Positions 9,010 through 17,928 of a stretch of DNA of 64,000 bases are shown here, one piece after another. A model generated the notes under the pieces. The model did no database searches. It was not told the DNA's origin and was given only the letters and a program-made list of their open reading frames with translations. The stretch is from Acidovorax radicis N35 (GTDB lineage Bacteria; Pseudomonadota; Gammaproteobacteria; Burkholderiales; Burkholderiaceae_C): the NCBI RefSeq assembly GCF_000204195.1, contig NZ_AFBG01000018.1, positions 496,001-560,000 of the forward strand, written 5' to 3'. Every line of letters begins with the position of its first letter. The first letter of the stretch is position 1. A program made the translations under genes and the position numbers.

Positions 9010-9396
9010 GGAAGTCGTCTCTTCGTTCAGGGGTGGATGAAAGCGTTTGTCTGGGGTTTGAGGTTAGGGATCGGGTGCCGCGGCATCACCTACCAAACGG
9101 GATAGAGCGCGCTAAGGGTTTGTTCGGGTGCAGCCGCTCAGCGCCAACGCCGTTGCCCTGCGCTGGTGCGCGCGCGTTGAACCCAGCGGGTGAGAGGGGC
9201 TCAGTTCGGTGCGGTGCAGCCCGATGCCTGCCCTGGCGCGGTGCATGGATTGGCATTGCGGCGACCCGCAATCACGCTTGCGCAGCCTGGGGAAAAGGGG
9301 CTCGCATGGATCCGGAAGACGCCGCACTCAGGCCACCAGGACGTCAGGAAGGAATGCGGCCAGGCGCACAGTGCAGACCACACTGGCGCGGCCATG
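9010..9396. other. Intergenic region without recognisable gene
   Basis: This stretch separates the start of the SphA-like gene from the terminator of the Bug-receptor gene; both genes are on the minus strand. The frames here have no family resemblance. It presumably contains the promoter of the outer-membrane protein gene, but I see no convincing -35/-10 pair. Confidence 0.5.
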
Positions 9397-9426
9397 AAAA
9401 AGCCATCGCCGATTGCGGGCGATGGC
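9397..9426 (-). terminator. Intrinsic terminator of the Bug-receptor gene
   Basis: A perfect 9-bp stem (GCCATCGCC at 9402-9410 and GGCGATGGC at 9418-9426, 7-nt loop). On the minus strand it is followed by five T (9401-9397). It lies 28 bp after the stop codon of the gene ending at 9454. Confidence 0.8.
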
Positions 9427-9453
9427 CATGGGGGGGGTCGAATGCCTGGCCTG

Positions 9454-10437
9454 TCAGTCCAGGTAGAAGCCGGATGCCTTGACGATGGGAGCCCATACCG
9501 CAGCGCCGGCTTCCTGGGCCGTGCGCAGTTCTGCCGGGGAGCTTGGTTTGGGCTGCAGGCCAATGGCCATCAACCGCGCATACACATCACGCTCAGCCAG
9601 CACCTTGCGCAGCGCGGTGTTCCACTGCGCAATGGCTGCAGGCGATGTGGCGGCCGGTGCATACAGACCGTACCAGCCTTTCACCTGGGTTCCCGGGTAG
9701 CCGCTCTCCGCAAAGGTCGGCACATCCGGGAGAAGCGGCGCGCGCTCGCGGCCTGACACTGCCAGCACCTGCACCTTGCCGCTGCGGTGCATCTCCAGCA
9801 TGTCACCCAGGGTGTTGATGCCTGCTGGAACATGGCCGCCTGCCATGGCGGTGACCAGGGGTGCACCGCCCTGGAAGGGCACGTGCACCATCGGCAACTG
9901 CGTGACCTGGCCCACCAGCAAGCCGAAGAAGTGCAGGGGGCTGCCTGCCGCAGGCGACCCGAAGCTGGCGCGCTCCGGTGACTGGCGCGCCCACTTCACG
10001 AAGTCTGGCAAGGTCTTGGCGCCAGCGACACTGCCGGCCGCCAGGACGTACGGAAACTCCGCCACCATCGAGATGGGAGCGAGATCGGACACCGTGTATG
10101 CGAGCTTGCGGAAGACCAGGGGGTTGGTGACCGTGAGCGCTTCGGGCGCCAGCATCACCACGCTCCCGTCGCTCGGAGCGGACTTGAGCGCGGCTGCGGC
10201 GATCCGCCCGCCTGCGCCCGGCCGGTTGTCAACGATCACGGGGCGGCCCAGTTGGGCCGACAGCTTTTCGGTGAGCAGGCGCGCAACGGCGTCGGCCGAG
10301 CCGCCAGCCGGGAAGCCGACGACGATGCGGGCGGGCGTATCTGTCGACTGCGCCCAGGCGGCTGGCGCGGCGCATGCCGCAGCCAGTGCGATGACCAGGC
10401 TGCGGCGCAGGCAGGGGAGGAGAGTGGGATCGGGCAT
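9454..10437 (-). CDS. Bug-family tripartite tricarboxylate transporter substrate-binding protein
   Basis: A 327-residue periplasmic binding protein with a signal peptide (cleavage after AWA, about residue 29). It shows the Bug-family motifs IVVGFPAGGSADAVAR and VIVDNRPGAGG, and a mid-protein HVPFQGGAP ligand loop. Bug receptors bind carboxylates and normally feed a TctAB membrane pair. No tctA/tctB is adjacent, which is common in Comamonadaceae and Burkholderiales. It is a single-gene unit with its own terminator, divergent from the gamma-glutamyltransferase gene. Confidence 0.9.
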   Translation of the reverse strand: MPDPTLLPCLRRSLVIALAAACAAPAAWAQSTDTPARIVVGFPAGGSADAVARLLTEKLSAQLGRPVIVDNRPGAGGRIAAAALKSAPSDGSVVMLAPEALTVTNPLVFRKLAYTVSDLAPISMVAEFPYVLAAGSVAGAKTLPDFVKWARQSPERASFGSPAAGSPLHFFGLLVGQVTQLPMVHVPFQGGAPLVTAMAGGHVPAGINTLGDMLEMHRSGKVQVLAVSGRERAPLLPDVPTFAESGYPGTQVKGWYGLYAPAATSPAAIAQWNTALRKVLAERDVYARLMAIGLQPKPSSPAELRTAQEAGAAVWAPIVKASGFYLD

Positions 10438-10653
10438 GGCACTGTCCTTCGCTGTAGGGGTGGGGCTGCAAGCTGCATGGCAGCGTGGCCGGGGCCCAGG
10501 TTATTCCTGCGAAGAACGCACCGTTATCGAAATCCTGCAAATGTGGTTGCGTCTGTTGCAAGTGCGCAGAACCCCCGCCTGCACGCTTGCGGCGGCTTGT
10601 ACGCGGGGCTACGCTGGGTTTCCGCACTGTCTGCGCCATCCCTTGCCATTGCC

Positions 10654-12240
10654 ATGAACTGGACATCGCCCTATCCCTCGCACCGCACGCCGACCCTGGC
10701 GCGCAACACCGTCACCACCACGCAGCCCCTGGCGGCCCAGGCCGGGCTGCGTGTGCTGCAAGCCGGGGGCAATGCCGTGGACGCGGCATTGGCCGCCGCC
10801 ATCACGCTCACGGTGGTGGAGCCGATCATGAATGGCATAGGCGGTGATCTCTATGCGATGGTGTGGGACCAGGGGAGGCTGCACGGCCTGAACGCGACGG
10901 GCGCTGCGCCCGCCGCGTGGAACCCTGAGCGGTTTGCCGGCCTTGCGCAGATGCCGCGCAACGGTTGGGATGCGGTCACCGTGCCAGGCCAGGTATCCGG
11001 CTGGCGCGCCCTGTCGGAGCGGTTTGGTCGCTTGCCATTCGCGCGGCTGTTTGAGAGCGCCATCGACTATGCGGACAACGGATTCGCGGTGTCGCCTTTC
11101 ATCGCCTCGGTCTGGCCTCTGCTGGCCGACCTGGTGCGCGGCCAGCCCGGCTTTGACGCGGCCTTCCTGCGCGCAGGACGCGCACCGGTGGCTGGCGAAT
11201 GGTGGCGCTTTCCCGACCAGGCCAGGACACTGGCTGACATCGCAGCCACGGGCGGCGATTCCTTCTATCGCGGAGCCTTGGCCGAGCGCATTGCTGCCCA
11301 TGCACGCGCAACGGGCGGTGCACTGACCGAGGCAGACCTGGCTGCCCAGCAGCCGCAGTGGGTGACACCTGTGGCACAGCGCTACCGTGGGCTCACCTTG
11401 CATGAGATTCCCCCCAACGGGCAGGGCATCGCCGCACTCATGGCGTTGGGAATGCTCGAGCACTTCGACATGCGCGAGGCAGGCCTGGACACCGCGGCAG
11501 CAGCACACCTGCAGATCGAGGCCATGAAGCTTGCCTTTGCCGATCTGCATGCCCATGTGGCCGACCCCGCGCACATGCAGTGCACCACCGCGCAACTGCT
11601 GGACCTGGACTACCTTGCGCGGCGCGCACGCCTGATCGACCCGCACCGCGCCCAGGCGCCAACGCCCGGTGCGCCCAAATCCGGGGGTACCGTCTATCTC
11701 GCTGCAGCAGATGCCAATGGCATGATGGTCTCGCTGATCCAGTCCAACTACTATGCCTTCGGGTCGGGGGTGGTGGTCCCGGGAACCGGGATAGCACTGC
11801 ACAACCGGGGCTGGAACTTCAGCCTGGAGCCGGGCCACCCCAACCAGGTGGCGCCAGGCAAGCGCCCCTTGCACACCATCATCCCGGGTTTTGTCACCGA
11901 CTCCGCGGGTGAGCCCTTGATGGCGTTCGGGGTGATGGGGGGATTCATGCAGGCCCAGGGGCACGTGCAGATGCTGTCGCGCCTGGCCGACTTCGGGCAA
12001 GCTCCCCAGGCCATGAACGATGCGCCGCGTTTCATGGTCTCGCCGGTGGACCATAGCGTGAAGCTGGAGACCCACATGCCCGAGGCGGTCGCGCAAGGCC
12101 TGCAGGAGCGGGGGCACGCCGTGCAGGCGCTTCCCACGGGGCACCTGGACTTTGGCGCGGCCCAGATCGTTCAGCGTGCGCAGGGCTACTACGTCGCTGC
12201 TTCCGATGGCCGCCGCGATGGCCAGGCGGTGGGCTATTGA
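10654..12240 (+). CDS. Gamma-glutamyltransferase-family protein (YwrD-like Ntn hydrolase)
   Basis: A 528-residue protein of the gamma-glutamyltransferase superfamily. The N-terminal part has AGGNAVDAALAAAITLTVVE, typical of the large subunit. The likely autocleavage and nucleophile threonine is T346 in SGGTVYLAAADANG, followed by MVSLIQSNYYAFGSG, which resembles the YwrD branch more than classical secreted Ggt. There is no signal peptide, so it is probably cytoplasmic. I start at 10654 (MNWTSPYPSHRTPT); the upstream open frame overlaps the neighbouring promoter region. The 3' end overlaps the convergent gene by 7 bp. Confidence 0.85.
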   Translation: MNWTSPYPSHRTPTLARNTVTTTQPLAAQAGLRVLQAGGNAVDAALAAAITLTVVEPIMNGIGGDLYAMVWDQGRLHGLNATGAAPAAWNPERFAGLAQMPRNGWDAVTVPGQVSGWRALSERFGRLPFARLFESAIDYADNGFAVSPFIASVWPLLADLVRGQPGFDAAFLRAGRAPVAGEWWRFPDQARTLADIAATGGDSFYRGALAERIAAHARATGGALTEADLAAQQPQWVTPVAQRYRGLTLHEIPPNGQGIAALMALGMLEHFDMREAGLDTAAAAHLQIEAMKLAFADLHAHVADPAHMQCTTAQLLDLDYLARRARLIDPHRAQAPTPGAPKSGGTVYLAAADANGMMVSLIQSNYYAFGSGVVVPGTGIALHNRGWNFSLEPGHPNQVAPGKRPLHTIIPGFVTDSAGEPLMAFGVMGGFMQAQGHVQMLSRLADFGQAPQAMNDAPRFMVSPVDHSVKLETHMPEAVAQGLQERGHAVQALPTGHLDFGAAQIVQRAQGYYVAASDGRRDGQAVGY

Positions 12241-13895
12241 AGGGCCGCCTGCCCGTGTGCCGGCGCGATGTGCCAGCGCTTCAGGAGCAGGCTGTAGTCG
12301 GGTGCGCCTTGAAGGTCGTGGATGAACGCATTGAGTTCCGCGCGCATGGTGTCGGCTCCGGGGTCGCCGCAGACCCCCACCGTGTAGTGGAACACCGGGT
12401 CGGTGGGTGCAGCCGCCTGCACCTCCAGCCGGCCCGTCCAGGGGCTGTCGGGTGCTGCGCAGACCCAGCCGGCCATGGTCTGCTCCAGCAGCAGGGCATC
12501 CACCCGCCCCGCGCACAGCGCATCGAACACTTCGGTGAGCGATGGAAAGACCAGCAGGTTCTTCAGCCGGTGGGCATCGGCCTGCGGCTTGTCGCGGCCC
12601 CAGTGGACACCATGGGCATGCAGGAGATCGGGCACGGCCGGGTCCGGCATGGCCCCCAGCGTGTACCCGGCCAGCGAGCCGATGTCGGTGAAGCGCGCCT
12701 CGCCTCGCCTGCGAACCAGCACATAGCGAAAGTGCACATAGGGCTCGGAAAACGCCACGCGATGAAAGATGGGGGCGGGCACCAGGGCGCTCCACATGAC
12801 GTCTGCTGCAGCGCCCGCGGGCGCGCCGGCCATGAGCAGCCAGGGACATTCGAGCCACGGGCGTTCCACGAACTCCACGGCCACCCCCAGCCTCCGGGCG
12901 AATGCGTGTGCCAGGTCGACGTCCAGGCCCCGTGGCTGGGATGCACCCCGGGCGCGAAAGCTCATGCCCCAGGCACGCGGCTCGATGGCGACCCGCAGCA
13001 CGCCCCTGCCCCGCACGGAATCGAGCACGGAGACGCTGCTTCCTGTGGGCGCTCCGATCCGCTGCGCCGCGGCTGCCAGCGCACGGGGGCCGTGGCAGGC
13101 CTCTTGCATCTGCGTGCAGCCTTCGCCGGCAATCTCCAGCACACGGCGGCCTCGCTCAATGGCGTCGCGCGCATTGGCCAGCATGTCGGGTATGGCGCGC
13201 GTGTGCGCCTCCATTTCGTCCATGCGCTGCGCCATCTCGCTCTGGCTGGCAGACACGGAATGGAGTGCGCCGGATATGCGCTGGTCGGCATCGCCGATGC
13301 TGTGCGCCAGCGTGGTGTTGAACTGCGCGAAGCTGGCGCGAAACGGAGAAAAGTCCAGCAACTGGGCCACCTGCCGGGCGTCCAGCGAGGATCGCTCTGC
13401 CAGGTTGCGCATGCGGGTGGCAAGCACACCGAAGGCCCGGCCAGCCTCGCCGCCGTGCGCGGCCTGTATGCCGCTGTTGATGGCCAGCAAGGACAGCTCG
13501 CTGCTCGAGCGCTCTATGGTTTCCATGACCGCACCAATGCGTTCCATGCGCTTGTCCAGATCGGCTGACAGTTGCGTGAGCGAGCCAATGGTCTGGTGCG
13601 AGAGCGCGGAGAGGCGCTCGGTGCTGGCCAGTGTCTTTTCCTGCGCAGCTTGCCGGGACTGCTCCATCGTGGTGCGCATCGCCTCGAGTTCCTCGATCAC
13701 CGTCCGGGAGCGGCTGTCTATTTCGGTGAACACGTCGCCCAGGGCATCGTGGCTGTCGGCGGTGTACTGCAGGAGCGCCACGGTGCGTCCCAGCGCCCGC
13801 TCCAGTTGGCCACCGAGCCGGGAGCCGGGCGCGCCCGCGGGATCGGGGGCCGTGGAGGGCTCGCGCACGGCGCTGGAGCGGGAAAAGAAGGGCAT
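12234..13895 (-). CDS. Chemoreceptor-like signalling domain fused to a family-3 solute-binding domain
   Basis: A 553-residue protein of two parts. Residues about 60-250 are helical and contain a recognisable though diverged chemoreceptor hairpin, LLAINSGIQAAHGGEAGRAF (136-155), followed by GVLATRMRNLAERS. Residues about 290-540 are a bacterial solute-binding domain (SBP_bac_3), opening with GRGVLRVAIEP and containing the lobe motifs RGLDVDLAHAFARRLGV and FSEPYVHF. No signal peptide or transmembrane segment is evident, although solute-binding domains are normally periplasmic. I start at 13895 (MPFFSRS); an ATG at 14066 would add 57 residues without domain similarity. Function is unknown; a soluble sensor of amino-acid-like ligands is a guess. 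Confidence 0.7.
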   Translation of the reverse strand: MPFFSRSSAVREPSTAPDPAGAPGSRLGGQLERALGRTVALLQYTADSHDALGDVFTEIDSRSRTVIEELEAMRTTMEQSRQAAQEKTLASTERLSALSHQTIGSLTQLSADLDKRMERIGAVMETIERSSSELSLLAINSGIQAAHGGEAGRAFGVLATRMRNLAERSSLDARQVAQLLDFSPFRASFAQFNTTLAHSIGDADQRISGALHSVSASQSEMAQRMDEMEAHTRAIPDMLANARDAIERGRRVLEIAGEGCTQMQEACHGPRALAAAAQRIGAPTGSSVSVLDSVRGRGVLRVAIEPRAWGMSFRARGASQPRGLDVDLAHAFARRLGVAVEFVERPWLECPWLLMAGAPAGAAADVMWSALVPAPIFHRVAFSEPYVHFRYVLVRRRGEARFTDIGSLAGYTLGAMPDPAVPDLLHAHGVHWGRDKPQADAHRLKNLLVFPSLTEVFDALCAGRVDALLLEQTMAGWVCAAPDSPWTGRLEVQAAAPTDPVFHYTVGVCGDPGADTMRAELNAFIHDLQGAPDYSLLLKRWHIAPAHGQAALQ

Positions 13896-14198
13896 GTGCA
13901 CGGCGAATGGAGTGTAGGAAGCGGAGGGCAAAGCCTGGCGGAACGCCGCGATGGGTATCGCTGCGTCCTCGACGATAGGTGCGGCCCCTGTGCTGGCGCT
14001 ATCGAATTCCTGCAATCTTGCCGAGGACGTGGACAGGGCAGGGCCCGGCTGGCACAGCCCGTGCATTGGTTCACGGCACTTCCCGCCTGTTTCGGCACGC
14101 GGTTGTGCCGCCGGGGACTAGGGTTTGCGCGAGGTGGTTCTTGCCACACCTTCCCTGATATTTCAGCCGGCAGTGCCTGTGACCAGGCAATCCTGCTC
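13896..14198. other. Divergent intergenic region
   Basis: This region lies between the chemoreceptor-like gene (minus) and the AraC-type gene (plus). It should hold both promoters. I see no strong -35/-10 pair and no gene-like frame apart from possible N-terminal extensions of the minus-strand gene. Confidence 0.4.
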
Positions 14199-14204
14199 AG
14201 GAGG
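14199..14204 (+). promoter_or_regulatory. Ribosome binding site that decides a GTG start
   Basis: AGGAGG lies 5 nt upstream of GTG at 14210. This is the reason for choosing that GTG as the start of the AraC-type regulator. Confidence 0.8.
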
Positions 14205-14209
14205 CCATT

Positions 14210-15247
14210 GTGGCAAGTACCCCTTTCGAGAACTGTTCCGTCCCCGATGAAAAATTGCCGCCCGCTGCGTGGCATTGCTGTGCCGACACGGCGGATGTCG
14301 AAGAGCATGCGGGTTCGCTGCCGGAGTGGGCATTGCAGTACGAGCAGCTGTCGGAAGGCGCCTTCCATGGCCGTGTGGAACAGATTCACCTGCCTGGTGC
14401 CTACATGGTCAAGGAAACCATGAACCGATCGGTGCGCCAGCGTGGCGAGATCGGCCGGGACATGTATGGCTTTGCCCTGGTGCTGCAGCCCGATGGCGAG
14501 GCTATCTGCAACGGTCAACGCCTCGACGCGAACGCGCTGCTGGTAGGGCGTGGGGACGACCTGGATCTTTGCAACACCACTGCCTCTCAGATCGGTGCAC
14601 TGTCTGTGGACTGCGACTACGTCAATGAGGTATCGCTGCGAATCTTCGACCGCCCTTTGGCATCTTGGCTGAACCAGCAGGTGGCGGTTTGTGTGGGGCG
14701 CGAAGTCGCTGACGGGCTGCGCGCTCGTCTCAACAGCGTGCTGTCCAATGCCGAGTCCAACTTTTGCAGTGCCGAGAACAGCGAATCTGTCCTGGAGCGG
14801 GTTCGGGACGATATGTTGCTGGCGTTTCTGGATGCGCTGCCGTGGGAGACGGACACTTCTCACCTGAAGTCGATCGCTTCACGCCGCCGCATCGTCAACC
14901 GCGCCCGGGAAATGATGCTGGAAAGAGCCGATAGCCCGCCATCGCTAATGGAGGTGTGTAGTCATGTCGGAGCCAGCCACCGCAAGCTCAACTATTGCTT
15001 TCAAGAGATTCTGGGCATGAGTCCCGCACGGTATTTGAGGGTGCTACGCCTCAACGGCGTGCGACGCCAACTTCGATCGGAACTGGATTTGCGTGTTGGC
15101 GTCCAGGATGTCGCAGCGTTGTGGGGTTTTTGGCATTTGGGGCAATTCTCGGCGGACTACAAGCGCCAGTTCGCGGAACTCCCCTCGCATACGCTCAAAT
15201 CCAGCAGAATGCGCGTCCTCCCTGGGTGCAGATCATCGGTCTCCTGA
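14210..15247 (+). CDS. AraC-family transcriptional regulator
   Basis: A 345-residue regulator starting at GTG with a strong AGGAGG site. The C-terminal third (about 235-335) holds the two helix-turn-helix units of AraC/XylS proteins: PSLMEVCSHVGASHRKLNYCF, with FQEILGMSPARYLRVLRLNG, and a second unit in VQDVAALWGFWHLGQFSADY. The N-terminal part is a probable effector-binding domain of the EutR-like type. No catabolic operon lies directly beside it, so its target is not evident. Confidence 0.85.
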   Translation: MASTPFENCSVPDEKLPPAAWHCCADTADVEEHAGSLPEWALQYEQLSEGAFHGRVEQIHLPGAYMVKETMNRSVRQRGEIGRDMYGFALVLQPDGEAICNGQRLDANALLVGRGDDLDLCNTTASQIGALSVDCDYVNEVSLRIFDRPLASWLNQQVAVCVGREVADGLRARLNSVLSNAESNFCSAENSESVLERVRDDMLLAFLDALPWETDTSHLKSIASRRRIVNRAREMMLERADSPPSLMEVCSHVGASHRKLNYCFQEILGMSPARYLRVLRLNGVRRQLRSELDLRVGVQDVAALWGFWHLGQFSADYKRQFAELPSHTLKSSRMRVLPGCRSSVS

Positions 15248-15564
15248 CGGCGGCTTCATCCGGGTCTTCTAGCCTGCTGCGCTGGCATCCACCATGGCAG
15301 TGCTGGTGGTGGCGTCAAGATAGGGTACTGAGTGAGCTAGCGCGGGCCGGTCAGTGGTTTCGCAGGGGTGGCATGAAGCGCAGCTCCGTGGGGGGCTTGC
15401 ATTGCTCACCTTTGGCGGGCTAGGCCTGACGAGTGTGCGGATCTTGTTGGCGCTTGAGCGCCAGGGACAGTTGCTGCGCTGAACAGGCTTTTTTTTCTTG
15501 GTGACGCCGCCGAGCGGTCATGAAAACCTTCAAGTCGACACGCGCTGCGGCAAAGCTACGCGAA
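15248..15564 (+). other. Intergenic region upstream of the phaR palindrome
   Basis: About 320 bp with no gene I can support. It includes a short hairpin GGCGC-TTGA-GCGCC (15449-15462) and, 25 nt later, a run of eight T (15488-15495). The distance is too great for a standard intrinsic terminator. Confidence 0.4.
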
Positions 15565-15594
15565 AAGCTGCTGTCGCGGCCGCGACAGCAGCTT
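15565..15594. repeat. Perfect 30-bp palindrome upstream of phaR
   Basis: Positions 15565-15579 are the exact reverse complement of 15580-15594, with no loop; the centre contains a NotI site (GCGGCCGC). It lies about 100 bp upstream of the phaR start codon and about 50 bp upstream of a TAGAAT -10-like hexamer (15645-15650). No T-run follows on either strand, so an operator or DNA structural site is more likely than a terminator. Confidence 0.75.
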
Positions 15595-15694
15595 CCAGTC
15601 CACGATCAGGGTATTCCTTTGCCGCTGCCGTGGCGCACTCTCCCTAGAATGTGCTGCACTGCAATACATGGGTTCTGAGCCCGAGGAGTTCGTT

Positions 15695-16228
15695 GTGTCC
15701 GAACAGAAAAGCGCTGCATCCAAGTCGGTCCAGCGTGTCATCAAGAAGTATCCCAATCGCCGTCTGTATGACACAGACACCTCCACCTACATCACCTTGG
15801 CTGAAGTGCGCCAGCTTGTCATGGCCAACCAGCAGGTGGTGGTGCGCGACGCCAAGACAGGGGAAGACCTCACACGCAGCATCTTGCTGCAGATCATTCT
15901 GGAAGAAGAGGCCGGTGGCGCGCCGATGTTTACCGAGGCTGTCTTGGCCAACATCATCCGTTTTTATGGCCATGCCATGCAGGGCTTCATGGGCGCCTAT
16001 CTCGAGAAGAACGTGCAGGCCTTCACCGACGTGCAGGCCAAGCTGGCCGAGCAGTCACAAAGCGTGACGCCGGAGATGTGGGCGCAGTTCATGAACCTGC
16101 AGTCGCCCATGCTCAAGGGCATGATGGGCAACTATGTGGAGCAGTCGCAGTCCATGCTCACGCAAATGCAGGAGCAGATGCAAAAGCAGACGGAGCAGAT
16201 GTTGGGCGCTTTTGGCTTAAAAAGGTAA
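15695..16228 (+). CDS. phaR: Polyhydroxyalkanoate synthesis repressor PhaR
   Basis: A 177-residue protein opening with the PHB/PHA accumulation regulator DNA-binding domain (VIKKYPNRRLYDTDTSTYIT, then LAEVRQLVMANQQVVV). It is followed by the PHB_acc domain (DLTRSILLQIILEEEAGG and MFTEAVLANIIRFYG) and a glutamine/methionine-rich helical tail. PhaR binds PHA granules and represses phasin and its own gene. I prefer GTG at 15695 because GAGGAG (15683-15688) sits 6 nt upstream; an ATG at 15668 would add nine residues not expected in the family. Confidence 0.92.
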   Translation: MSEQKSAASKSVQRVIKKYPNRRLYDTDTSTYITLAEVRQLVMANQQVVVRDAKTGEDLTRSILLQIILEEEAGGAPMFTEAVLANIIRFYGHAMQGFMGAYLEKNVQAFTDVQAKLAEQSQSVTPEMWAQFMNLQSPMLKGMMGNYVEQSQSMLTQMQEQMQKQTEQMLGAFGLKR

Positions 16229-16233
16229 CCACA

Positions 16234-16290
16234 GGGTCGCTTCGCGGCTTCTCCTCCCAAAGGGGGCGCCGTCCGTGCGGCGGGGCGGCC
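16234..16290. repeat. Dispersed GC-rich repeat type 2, copy 1
   Basis: After phaR, the reverse complement of this stretch reads a C-run, a G-run and then GCCGCGAAGCGACC. It resembles the sequence at 48745-48787 (C-run, G-run, GGCGGCGCGCAGCGACTC), in inverted relative orientation. Such C/G-run elements near gene ends are common in Comamonadaceae genomes, from memory. Similarity is partial and the boundaries approximate. Confidence 0.4.
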
Positions 16291-16407
16291 CTTGCATGGC
16301 GACATTGGCTTTGATCGTGCTCTTTTCTGGGTCTGCAAGGCGCGGTAGTCACTGCGGTGAAGGGGCAAACCCACGGTTCAACGCCGGAACTGGGACAATA
16401 CGGGGAT

Positions 16408-17799
16408 ATGAGCGAAGTACTGTCCCCCACGAAAACACCCAAAGTCGGATTTGTCAGCCTGGGCTGCCCAAAGGCGCTGACCGATTCCGAACTGATCCTC
16501 ACGCAACTGAGCGCTGAGGGTTACGAAACCTCCAAGACGTTCCACGGTGCAGACCTGGTCATCGTCAACACCTGCGGTTTCATTGACGACGCCGTCAAGG
16601 AAAGCCTGGACACGATTGGCGAGGCGCTGGCCGAGAACGGCCGGGTCATCGTCACTGGCTGCCTGGGCGCACGCACCGGTGAAGACGGTGGCAACATGGT
16701 GCGCAAGATGCACCCCAGCGTGCTGGCTGTGACCGGTCCGCATGCCACGCAGGAAGTGATGGATGCTGTCCACCTGAACCTGCCCAAGCCCCATGATCCG
16801 TTTGTGGATCTGGTGCCCGGCGGCTTTGGCATTGCCGGCATCAAGCTCACGCCCAAGCACTACGCCTATCTCAAGATCAGCGAGGGCTGCAACCACCGCT
16901 GCACCTTCTGCATCATCCCGTCGATGCGCGGCGACCTGGTGTCGCGACCCATCGGCGATGTGCTCAGCGAGGCCAAGGCCTTGTTCGAAGGCGGCGTGAA
17001 GGAGCTGCTGGTGATCAGCCAGGACACCTCGGCCTACGGTGTGGACGTGAAGTACCGCACCGGCTTCTGGGACGGCAAGCCCGTGAAGACGCGCATGCTG
17101 GAGCTGGTGCAGACCCTGGGCGAGATCGCCGAGCCCTACGGCGCCTGGGTACGCCTGCACTACGTGTACCCCTACCCGAGCGTGGACGACGTGCTGCCCC
17201 TGATGGCCACGGGCCGCGTGCTGCCCTACCTGGATGTGCCGCTGCAGCACAGCCACCCCGATGTCTTGAAGCGCATGAAGCGCCCCGCCAGCGGCGAGCG
17301 CAACCTGGAACGCATCCAGCGCTGGCGCGAGGTCTGCCCCGAGCTGGTCATCCGCAGCACCTTCATCGCCGGCTTCCCCGGTGAGACGGAAGAAGAATTT
17401 GCGCACCTGCTGGACTTCGTGCGCGAGGCTCAGATCGACCGTGCCGGCTGTTTCGCCTACAGCGATGTGAGCGGTGCCGCCGCCAACGAGCTGCCTGGCA
17501 TGCTGCCCATGGCAGTGCGCGAGGAACGCCGCGCCCGCTTCATGGCCGTGGCCGAAGAAGTGTCGATTGCCAAGCTGCAGCGCCGCGTGGGCGCCACCAT
17601 GCAGGTGTTGGTCGATTCCGCCCCAGGCCTGGGCCGCAAGGGGGGCGTGGGCCGCACTTATGCCGATGCGCCCGAGATCGACGGGACCGTGCAGCTGCTG
17701 CCGCCTGAGAAGATCAGCAAGACGATGAAGGTGGGCGAGTTCACCAAGGCCCGCATCGTGGGCGTGCGGGGGCACGATCTGGTGGCGCAACCCATCTGA
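16408..17799 (+). CDS. rimO: Ribosomal protein uS12 methylthiotransferase RimO
   Basis: A 463-residue radical-SAM enzyme that adds a methylthio group to Asp89 of ribosomal protein S12. The N-terminal MTTase domain has [25 protein letters not shown] and TGCLGAR, giving the three cluster cysteines. The radical SAM cluster motif is C161-x3-C165-x2-C168 ([17 protein letters not shown]). The C-terminal TRAM domain includes [26 protein letters not shown]. Start at 16408 (MSEVLSPTK). It ends before a bidirectional terminator shared with efp. Confidence 0.96.
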   Translation: MSEVLSPTKTPKVGFVSLGCPKALTDSELILTQLSAEGYETSKTFHGADLVIVNTCGFIDDAVKESLDTIGEALAENGRVIVTGCLGARTGEDGGNMVRKMHPSVLAVTGPHATQEVMDAVHLNLPKPHDPFVDLVPGGFGIAGIKLTPKHYAYLKISEGCNHRCTFCIIPSMRGDLVSRPIGDVLSEAKALFEGGVKELLVISQDTSAYGVDVKYRTGFWDGKPVKTRMLELVQTLGEIAEPYGAWVRLHYVYPYPSVDDVLPLMATGRVLPYLDVPLQHSHPDVLKRMKRPASGERNLERIQRWREVCPELVIRSTFIAGFPGETEEEFAHLLDFVREAQIDRAGCFAYSDVSGAAANELPGMLPMAVREERRARFMAVAEEVSIAKLQRRVGATMQVLVDSAPGLGRKGGVGRTYADAPEIDGTVQLLPPEKISKTMKVGEFTKARIVGVRGHDLVAQPI

Positions 17800-17810
17800 T
17801 TGCTGCGTAA

Positions 17811-17857
17811 TTGATAGCTGCAGGCGCTTTATGAATAAGCGCTGGCGGCCAAAATCA
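17811..17857 (+). repeat. Dispersed element copy A (after rimO)
   Basis: It contains TTGATAGCTG, GGCGCTTTATGAATAAGCGC and TGGCGGCCAAAATCAA, the forward-orientation pattern shared with five other places in this window. It begins 11 bp after the rimO stop codon and abuts the rimO/efp terminator. Confidence 0.75.
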
Positions 17858-17859
17858 AT

Positions 17860-17889
17860 AAAAAAGGCTTCCCTCGGGAAGCCTTTTTT
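17860..17889. terminator. Bidirectional intrinsic terminator between rimO and efp
   Basis: A symmetrical hairpin: A6-GGCTTCCC, two unpaired bases, GGGAAGCC-T6. The stem has 8 GC-rich pairs plus flanking A/T tracts that give a T-run on both strands, suited to terminating both convergent genes. Confidence 0.9.
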
Positions 17890-17928
17890 GTGGGCGTTCT
17901 CCCGACAGGGAGAACTGCACAGGGGGAA

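Noticed and set aside
10609..12858. 749-codon minus-strand frame
   Set aside because: Antisense to the gamma-glutamyltransferase gene and out of frame with its neighbour; composition typical of a shadow frame.
15449..15495. Intrinsic terminator after the AraC-type gene
   Set aside because: The hairpin and the T-run are separated by about 25 nt, too far for a standard terminator.
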